Assembly (NCBI GenBank): GCA_002317145.1
Contig: DCIT01000049.1
Location: 1 to 20,730 of the forward strand
DNA length: 20,730 bases
Origin: Caryophanales bacterium UBA1719
GTDB lineage: Bacteria > Bacillota_I > Bacilli_A > RFN20 > CAG-826
Direction of reading: 5' to 3'
Below the pieces are notes generated by a model. That model worked only from the letters and a program-made list of their open reading frames with translations. It searched no databases and had not been told where the DNA came from. How positions within the stretch are numbered: the stretch's first letter is position 1; every line of letters starts with the position of its first letter. The translations under genes were made by a program, and so were the position numbers. Of this stretch, positions 15,239 through 20,730 are shown piece after piece.

Positions 15239-16341
15239 GTTTCTTTGCCTCCTGTTCTAAATATGCATATATGAATCCATCTAAATCTCCATCCATAACT
15301 CCATTAACATCAACGTTTTCGTAATCTGTTCTATTATCTTTCACTAATGTATAAGGACAGAATACATATGAACGAATTTGACTTCCCCATTCAATGTTAG
15401 ATTTAATTCCAACAATGGCATCTAACTCTTTTTGTTTCTTCTCAACTTCGCGTTGATATAGAATACCTTTTAACATGCGCATACATGTTTCTTTATTCAT
15501 TAATTGAGATCTTTCAACTTGAGAAGAAACAACGATACCTGTAGGTAAGTGAGTGATTCTAACCGCCGAAGAAACTTTATTAACGTTTTGTCCGCCTGCA
15601 CCACCACTTCTAAATGTATCGATTCTTAGATCTGCTTCATTTATTTCTATATTGATATCATCATCAAATTCAGGAATTACATTGATAGATGCAAATGAAG
15701 TATGTCTTCTTTTATTTGCATCAAATGGTGAGATTCTCACTAATCTATGAACACCTTTTTCTGATTTAAGTAATCCGTAAGCATGTAATCCGCTTATCTT
15801 TAAAGTCGCAGATTTTAATCCAGCTTCTTCGCCATATTGGAAATCAATAATTTCGACTTTAAAATTATGTTTTTCGGCATAGCGAGTATACATTCTATAA
15901 AGCATATTCGCCCAATCCATTGCTTCAGTTCCACCTGCGCCTGGATGAATATCAATAATCGCGTTTAAGTTATCAAATTCACCATTAAACATTACTTTTA
16001 TTTTTAATTCTTCAATATTCTTTTTTAATGAGACTAATAATTCAGATGCAAAAGAGAGCATCTCATTATCATTCTCGTTAATAGATGATAATAATTCTTC
16101 TAAATCTTTATATTCTTTATTAGTTGAATTAAAAGAATCATAAATATCTTTATTCGAATTTAATTCATTAACAACTTTAACTGCTTTGTTTTGATCATTC
16201 CAAAAAGTTGGATCATTTTGTTTAGCTTCTAATTCGTCTATTTTATTTTTAATTTTGGTAAGGTCAAAGAGAGCCACCGAGCTGATGCATGAGTTCACTT
16301 AAGTGATTGAAGTCGTTACGTAATTCCACCAACTCTTTCAT
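15225..16341 (-). CDS. prfB: Peptide chain release factor 2, with programmed +1 frameshift
   Basis: RF2 ends translation at UAA and UGA. The gene is in two frames. The first runs from ATG at 16341-16339 through 25 codons ending GGT GGC TCT CTT to an in-frame TGA at 16266-16264; skipping the T continues in the +1 frame as GAC CTT ACC. The joined protein is about 371 residues, the normal RF2 length. The SPF codon-recognition motif is at about 204-206 (RISPFD) and the catalytic GGQ at about 249-251 (GAGGQNVNK). An uninterrupted reading frame from an ATG at 16298 exists, but it would begin with out-of-frame residues and miss the real N-terminus. AAGGA lies before 16341, inside the secA end, with two bases between the genes. 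RF2 level sets frameshift efficiency in this family. Confidence 0.96.
16263..16278 (-). promoter_or_regulatory. RF2 programmed +1 frameshift site
   Basis: On the minus strand the site reads GGTGG, four bases, then CTT TGA C. CTT-TGA-C is the canonical slippery leucine codon plus weak UGA stop of RF2 genes, and GGTGG is the SD-like stimulator just upstream. When RF2 is scarce, the ribosome slips by one base and makes RF2. The site also shows that UGA is read as stop in this organism. Confidence 0.95.
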
Positions 16342-16343
16342 CT

Positions 16344-18758
16344 TTATTCCTTCTTATTGACTTCGTCAACTTTCTTTACTTCACCTTCAATAGGTTCTTC
16401 TTTCTTTTCTTCTGGTTTAGAAATTTGAACAATAACGTTCATGAATTTAAAGACAACATTTAATGCAACATCATTAAGCATTTCTCTAAACATTTGATAA
16501 CCTTCATTAACGTAATCTTGTAATGGGTTTGTATTAGCATAGCCTCTTAAGTGAATGCCTTCTCTAAAGCTTGCCATCGCGTCGATATGTTTAGTCCAAC
16601 CTTGGTCTAGAGTTTGTAAAATAATTTGTCTTTCAACTTGATCTGCAAGTTCTTTCCAATCTTTTCTTCTTACTAAATAGCGATCATATAAAACATCAGT
16701 AATATCTGGTCCAGCTTCTTCAACAGGAGCTTCCTCAAATGCTTGAACTTTAATGAAGTTCTCTGGTAAGAATCTTGGCATTAATTCTTTCTCTAATAAT
16801 TTAGAAGAAATAACTTTTTCATGATTCTTTGGATCAATAGATTTATTCGCGAGAGTTTGACCAGCTTTATTAAAGAAATCAGTAATGATATCTCCGATAT
16901 CTTGACTATATAAAATGCGGTCACGCTTTGAATAAATGATTTCTCTTTGTTTCGCTAAAACATCATCATAATCAAGTAAGTTTTTACGAATATCAAAGTT
17001 ACGACCTTCGATTTGTTTTTGAGCACCGGTGATAACGCTCATAACTAATCCTGATTCAAGAGCTTCATTACCAAAACCTTCAAAATATTTCACCATTCTT
17101 TCATTCGCGAATCTTCTCATTAATTCATCATCGAGAGAAACATAGAATCTAGTAAATCCAGGATCACCTTGACGTCCAGAACGACCACGTAATTGATTAT
17201 CGATACGACGTGATTCATGTCTTTCAGTACCAAAGACACATAATCCACCTAATTCTTTAACTCCAGGTCCTAATTTAATATCCGTACCACGACCAGCCAT
17301 ATTAGTAGCAACAGTAATTTGTCCTTTCTCACCAGCATGAGAAATAATCTCTGCTTCACGAGCATGGTTTTTAGCATTTAATACTTCGTATTTAAGACTC
17401 TTAGTATCTAATAATCTAGATATTTCTTCACTTGATTCAACGGATACTGTACCAATTAAGATAGGTTGTCCTTTTTCATGACGTTCCACTACTTCATTTA
17501 ATAAAGCTTGTAATTTAGGACCTTTATGAGCGTAGACAAAATCAACAGCATCTTTTCTTACTATTGGTTTATTAGTAGGAATACAAGTAACACGCATGTT
17601 ATAAATCTTTTGGAACTCTTCTTCCTCTGTTTTAGCAGTACCTGTCATACCTGACATCTTTTTATATAATCTAAAGAAGTTTTGATAAGTAATTGTCGCT
17701 AATGTAATAGTTTCACTCTTAATCTCAACATTTTCTTTAGCTTGAATAGCTTGATGTAATCCATCAGAGTATTCTCTTCCTTTTAAGATACGTCCAGTGA
17801 ATTGATCAATTAATTGAATTTGTCTATCTTGATCAACCATGTATTCAACATCTCTCATCATAATGTAATTAGCTTTTAATGCTTGATGAATTCTATGGAC
17901 TAAATCAGCATAATCAGGATTATATAAGTTTGGAATTCCAAACATTCTTTCGGCTTTCTTACTACCTTCGTCAGTTAAGTGACAAGTCTTTTCTTTTATA
18001 TCAATTGTGTAATCAAAATCTTTCTTAAGAGTTTTACAGAAACGATCCGCGACAGTGTATTGACTTGGAGTCGCTTTTTGTCCACCAGAAATAATTAATG
18101 GGGTTCTACTTTCATCAACTAAGATTGAGTCAGCTTCATCAACGATTGCGTAGTTTAATCCACGTAAAACACGTTGTTCAACATTTTGACACATATTATC
18201 TCTAAGATAATCAAATCCTAGTTCAGAGTTCGTAGTATATGTAATATCACATAAATATGCTTCTTTCTTTTCGCTTGGAGATTTCTCTCTTAAGTTAACT
18301 CCAACAGTTAATCCTAAGAAACGATAGATTTGTCCCATCCATTCAGCGTCACGACCTGCTAAGTATTCATTAACTGTAACAACGTGAGCACCTTTACCTG
18401 CTAAAGCATTTAAATATACTGCCATAGTAGCAGTTAAAGTTTTACCTTCACCAGTACGCATCTCCGCGACATCACCATCATGAAGGACTAATGCTCCCAT
18501 GATTTGAACTTTAAATGGGAATTGACCTAATGTTCTTTTCGCTGCTTCTCTTGCTACTGCAAAAGCTTCATATTTAATATCTTCTAAAGTTTTTCCGTTC
18601 TTTAATTGATCTTTAAAATATTGAGTTTTCTCTCTTAATTGTTCATCAGTTAAACTAGCGATTGATTTCTCAAACGCGATAACTTTCTCCGCCATTCTGG
18701 CATATTTTCTGACTGTTCTTTGATCGAAACGGAATATTTTCTCAATAAAATTAGACAT
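16344..18758 (-). CDS. secA: Protein translocase ATPase SecA
   Basis: An 804-residue SecA, the ATPase that pushes preproteins through SecYEG. Visible landmarks are the Walker A TGEGKT at 102-107, TNSELGFDYLRDN, the DEAD box at 207-210 (IVDEADSILVDESRTP), KMSGMTGTA, TNMAGRGTDIKLG, and QLRGRSGRQGDPG. The helical scaffold follows, and the gene closes with a lysine/glutamate-rich tail. The C-terminal zinc-binding peptide (CxCxSGxx..C) found in many SecA proteins is absent, as in various Gram-positives. The ATG has only a weak purine-rich AAGAGA before it. A promoter with an overlapping dyad lies 26-54 bases upstream, making secA the first gene of the unit running to secG. Confidence 0.98.
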   Translation of the reverse strand: MSNFIEKIFRFDQRTVRKYARMAEKVIAFEKSIASLTDEQLREKTQYFKDQLKNGKTLEDIKYEAFAVAREAAKRTLGQFPFKVQIMGALVLHDGDVAEMRTGEGKTLTATMAVYLNALAGKGAHVVTVNEYLAGRDAEWMGQIYRFLGLTVGVNLREKSPSEKKEAYLCDITYTTNSELGFDYLRDNMCQNVEQRVLRGLNYAIVDEADSILVDESRTPLIISGGQKATPSQYTVADRFCKTLKKDFDYTIDIKEKTCHLTDEGSKKAERMFGIPNLYNPDYADLVHRIHQALKANYIMMRDVEYMVDQDRQIQLIDQFTGRILKGREYSDGLHQAIQAKENVEIKSETITLATITYQNFFRLYKKMSGMTGTAKTEEEEFQKIYNMRVTCIPTNKPIVRKDAVDFVYAHKGPKLQALLNEVVERHEKGQPILIGTVSVESSEEISRLLDTKSLKYEVLNAKNHAREAEIISHAGEKGQITVATNMAGRGTDIKLGPGVKELGGLCVFGTERHESRRIDNQLRGRSGRQGDPGFTRFYVSLDDELMRRFANERMVKYFEGFGNEALESGLVMSVITGAQKQIEGRNFDIRKNLLDYDDVLAKQREIIYSKRDRILYSQDIGDIITDFFNKAGQTLANKSIDPKNHEKVISSKLLEKELMPRFLPENFIKVQAFEEAPVEEAGPDITDVLYDRYLVRRKDWKELADQVERQIILQTLDQGWTKHIDAMASFREGIHLRGYANTNPLQDYVNEGYQMFREMLNDVALNVVFKFMNVIVQISKPEEKKEEPIEGEVKKVDEVNKKE

Positions 18759-18783
18759 AATTTTTCTCTTAACGCTGGTATTG

Positions 18784-18812
18784 ATTTTAACTTAATTGTA
18801 ATTTTATTACAA
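18784..18812 (-). promoter_or_regulatory. Sigma-A promoter of the secA operon
   Basis: TTGTAA (18812-18807) and TAAAAT (18789-18784) on the minus strand are 17 bases apart, matching consensus at four and five positions. The predicted start lies about 20 bases before the secA ATG. No terminator separates it from the RhuM fragment, so readthrough from comF is possible too. Confidence 0.6.
18796..18812 (-). repeat. 7-bp inverted repeat overlapping the secA -35 (possible operator)
   Basis: TTGTAAT (18796-18802) and ATTACAA (18806-18812) form a perfect dyad with a TTT spacer and cover the -35 of the secA promoter, where a repressor would block RNA polymerase. It differs from the folD dyad by one base per half-site. 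Confidence 0.4.
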
Positions 18813-18888
18813 CATACATTGAATTAATTTTCATATTTTTTAATAAATCCCTTTCTTCAAGTTATCCAATTTGTTTCAGTTTACACAC

Positions 18889-19242
18889 TCATATTAAGGC
18901 AACTTGTACAAAAAATGCACAAACTGGATTCCGTCTAAATTTAATAAAGTTGCAACTACCCATATGTGAAAATTTTGCACACGTGCTACTTTCATCAAAT
19001 TCAAAAATTTCTTCATTGAATCTATCAATAAGATGTTGTGCAAATTTTGCACGAGATGTCTTGATATCAAGTTCTTTTTCTTTATAAATATTAATAATAT
19101 GTTTGGAAATAACTGATCTATGGCGATTAAACAGTATACCTATTTGGTCTTGCGTTAACCATACTGTTTCTTCCTTAGGAGATACATTAACATCTAATAC
19201 AAATTTATCGTCCTTAAATTTTATTAATTCATAATTATTCAT
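18889..19242 (-). CDS. RhuM-family N-terminal fragment, probably a mosaic remnant
   Basis: A 117-residue frame whose first 70 residues match the N-terminus of RhuM-family proteins: VSPKEETVWLTQDQI at 20-34, then the helix-turn-helix-like part LFNRHRSVISKHIINIYKEKELD. RhuM proteins normally exceed 300 residues and continue with YNLDVIISVGYRV; that part is missing. Instead the tail holds three look-alike pieces, RAKFAQ (64-69), CAKFSH (88-93) and VCAFFVQ (107-113), at the point where a normal RhuM has one, followed by a stop. This suggests deletion and recombination of rhuM copies. RhuM is linked to mobile and accessory DNA and its function is unclear. The ATG overlaps the comFC stop as ATGA with a GGAG five bases upstream, so the fragment may still be translated. 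It sits between comFC and secA, where hpf is often found in Bacillota. Confidence 0.6.
   Translation of the reverse strand: MNNYELIKFKDDKFVLDVNVSPKEETVWLTQDQIGILFNRHRSVISKHIINIYKEKELDIKTSRAKFAQHLIDRFNEEIFEFDESSTCAKFSHMGSCNFIKFRRNPVCAFFVQVALI
18906..19052 (-). repeat. Three degenerate copies of a 15-base palindromic unit inside the RhuM fragment
   Basis: Minus-strand copies are GTGCAAAATTTGCAC (19052-19038, a perfect 7-1-7 palindrome), GTGCAAAATTTTCAC (18980-18966) and GTGCATTTTTTGTAC (18920-18906). Spacings of 72 and 60 bases are multiples of three, so all fall in the same reading phase and encode the repeated AKFAQ-like pieces. Confidence 0.6.
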
Positions 19243-19898
19243 AATTTCTCCTCATGATTTTTAACTTTAGCAATAATAAGAAAATTTAATTTCTTTGGTT
19301 TTCCTTTCTTAATTAATTCCAGTGATGCTTTTAACGTTTCTCCAGTTGTAGAAATATCATCCACAAATAAAATTTTCTTATTATGTATCTTATCTATTTC
19401 TTTTATATCTAAGTCATATTTCACTAATCCTCTAGAGGCTTTATTTCTATCAGATTGCTTAAATTCTTTATTCTTATAAATTAAAGGTAATATCGGAAGT
19501 TTAAGAGATTTAAATATTTCCATTACATGATTAAATCCTCTTAACTTATCACTTGATAAATCACTAGGAGAAGGAATAAGAGAATAACCATGAAATTTAC
19601 TTTTTAACTCTAAAGTAAAATAAGATAAAAATATTGATGATAGTTCAATATCTCCGCATCCTTTCAAGGTAAATATCTTTTCCCTTATTGCATCATTATA
19701 AGTATATAAATAATATCCCTTCACACCATTTATCTTCTCTTCTTGAAAGTGGGGAGATAATTCATATAAACATTTATCGCATATTGAAATATTTTTATCT
19801 AATAAAGAGTGAAAATTGTTAATTTTTATTTCTTCAAAACAAACTTTACAATACTGTTTCTGGTTTTGTAAGAAATGAGTTATCAAATTCAATGGCAT
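19239..19898 (-). CDS. comFC: ComF family protein, phosphoribosyltransferase-like
   Basis: A 219-residue ComFC/GntX-type protein needed for DNA uptake in naturally competent relatives. An N-terminal four-cysteine zinc site (C17, C20, C40, C43) is followed by a type I phosphoribosyltransferase fold with LIPSPSDLSSDKLRGFNH (107-124) and the PRPP loop ILFVDDISTTGETL (176-189). In the family, ComFC works with the ComFA helicase on incoming single-stranded DNA. Here it follows comFA directly and overlaps it by 53 bases. GGAGG lies six bases before the ATG, inside comFA. All key residues look intact, so the competence function may be retained. Confidence 0.93.
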   Translation of the reverse strand: MPLNLITHFLQNQKQYCKVCFEEIKINNFHSLLDKNISICDKCLYELSPHFQEEKINGVKGYYLYTYNDAIREKIFTLKGCGDIELSSIFLSYFTLELKSKFHGYSLIPSPSDLSSDKLRGFNHVMEIFKSLKLPILPLIYKNKEFKQSDRNKASRGLVKYDLDIKEIDKIHNKKILFVDDISTTGETLKASLELIKKGKPKKLNFLIIAKVKNHEEKL

Positions 19899-20730
19899 TA
19901 ATGGCCTCCTTCATGGCTTTTGTCTTTTTGTTCGCTAAGAAAATAACTTCTCCTGTTGGAGCGTCTATTTTCCTTCCTACTCTCCCTGAAATCTGCACTA
20001 ATACCCCTTTCTCATACATAAAATCATCTGATTTATAAATAATTACTTGAACATCTTTTATTGTCACTCCTCTTTCTAGTACTGAAGTTGTGACTAAATA
20101 GTCATATTCTCTTTTCTTAAATGCATTAATCTTATCTTTTCTATCTAGGCATTTAGAGTGGACAAATGATCCACGTTTAACAAATATTTTAAGAAAATGA
20201 TATAAGTCTTCACATTTAGCGATAGAGGAAGTAAATATCATTACTTGTTTATTTAAAGACTTATATTCATTTATTTTCTTTATTAAATAAAATAATTTGA
20301 AATATCCAATACGTATTTTTACTTGCGGGACTGGCAAGGGATGACGATGATATCTAGTATGTAAAGATAATATTGGATATTTGTTCTTCTTAAAATATTT
20401 AACGATATCATCAGGAGGAGTCGCACTCATCATGATGAAATTACCTTTAACAGATTTATGGAAATAATTGATTAATAAAGTATTGTCTTTAAATGGAAAG
20501 GCATCTATTTCATCAAGGATTAATAAATCAAAATATTTATCATATCGATATAGTTGATGTGTGGTTAATAAAACTATATCTCCTTCTAGAATTGAGTTAT
20601 GTCCTCCAAAGACCATAACAATATTTTTATTCTTATAAGCTTTAATAAATCGCGGATATAAATCAATGACCACTTCTCTACGAGGAACAGCGAATCCCAC
20701 ATGCATACCATTAGATAACGCATAGGAGAT
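19846..20730 (-). CDS. comFA: ComFA competence helicase, C-terminal part (N-terminus beyond window)
   Basis: The frame is open to the window edge; the bases before the internal ATG at 20706 encode ISYALSNG, which fits ComFA and shows that the true start lies outside. The visible 294 residues hold helicase motifs of superfamily 2: PRREVV, LLTTHQLYRY, the DEAD-like LLILDEIDAFPF, MMSATPPDD, VMIFTSS, VTTSVLERGVTI and QISGRVGRK. Walker A is not in view. ComFA is a cytosolic ATPase that helps pull DNA through the competence pore. The gene ends inside comFC in another frame, a tight overlap implying co-expression. Confidence 0.92.
   Translation of the reverse strand: MSYALSNGMHVGFAVPRREVVIDLYPRFIKAYKNKNIVMVFGGHNSILEGDIVLLTTHQLYRYDKYFDLLILDEIDAFPFKDNTLLINYFHKSVKGNFIMMSATPPDDIVKYFKKNKYPILSLHTRYHRHPLPVPQVKIRIGYFKLFYLIKKINEYKSLNKQVMIFTSSIAKCEDLYHFLKIFVKRGSFVHSKCLDRKDKINAFKKREYDYLVTTSVLERGVTIKDVQVIIYKSDDFMYEKGVLVQISGRVGRKIDAPTGEVIFLANKKTKAMKEAINAIEFDNSFLTKPETVL

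Noticed and set aside
15225..18758. UGA read as tryptophan (mycoplasma code)
   Set aside because: RF2 is present with its UGA frameshift, several genes end in TGA at ATGA overlaps, and tryptophan is encoded by TGG in conserved positions.
18796..18812. Naming the dyad as a Rex, Fur/PerR or Zur box
   Set aside because: The spacing (7-3-7) does not fit the 7-1-7 Fur-family or 7-4-7 Rex pattern, and the regulator is not in the window.
18889..19242. RhuM fragment as a toxin or phage-defence system
   Set aside because: It is truncated, no antitoxin or restriction partner is present, and RhuM function is not established.
1..20730. CRISPR array, insertion sequence or prophage
   Set aside because: No regularly spaced direct repeats, transposase, terminal inverted repeats or phage structural genes were found on either strand.

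Overview
The window is a stretch of AT-rich chromosome (about one third G+C by eye) from a low-GC Gram-positive bacterium, most likely a Bacilli/Erysipelotrichia-type Bacillota lineage. Supporting signs are strong GGAGG-type ribosome sites, many ATGA stop/start overlaps, a lipoprotein, a PTS permease, and the comFA-comFC / secA-prfB-yitT-uvrB order, which resembles Bacillota synteny. UGA is a true stop: a complete RF2 gene with its programmed UGA frameshift is present and several genes end in TGA. A mycoplasma-type code is therefore excluded.

Layout: the + strand carries only the end of a tRNA cluster (partial tRNA 1-25, tRNA-Leu(TAA) 31-117) and a terminator. Everything else is on the minus strand, so transcription runs from high to low coordinates.

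(1) 20730-18889: comFA (cut by the window edge), comFC, and a truncated, mosaic RhuM-family fragment where many relatives carry hpf. (2) 18812-12030: a promoter with an overlapping dyad, then secA, prfB (with frameshift), yitT, uvrB and secG, ended by a good terminator. (3) 11958-5611: folD, a divergent ThyX-like gene, three tandem M29 aminopeptidases, an FNT-family channel with an altered pore residue, then rplS behind a structured leader and ended by a terminator. (4) 5587-174: a partner-switching unit made of a STAS anti-sigma antagonist and one 901-residue protein that fuses a LytS-type 5TM sensor, a SpoIIE phosphatase and an RsbW-like kinase. It is followed closely by a PTS EIIBC resembling the N-acetylmuramate permease and by a lipoprotein.

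Two parts look least ordinary. One is the partner-switching unit: its kinase and phosphatase sit in one membrane protein, it has no sigma factor beside it, and it is co-oriented with a sugar permease. The other is the folD / ThyX-like / triple M29 / FNT operon, where the ThyX-like protein keeps the family frame but has lost the RHR motif, and the FNT channel has Gln where the pore His is expected. Smaller points are two near-identical dyads in front of secA and folD, and a folD start without a Shine-Dalgarno sequence.
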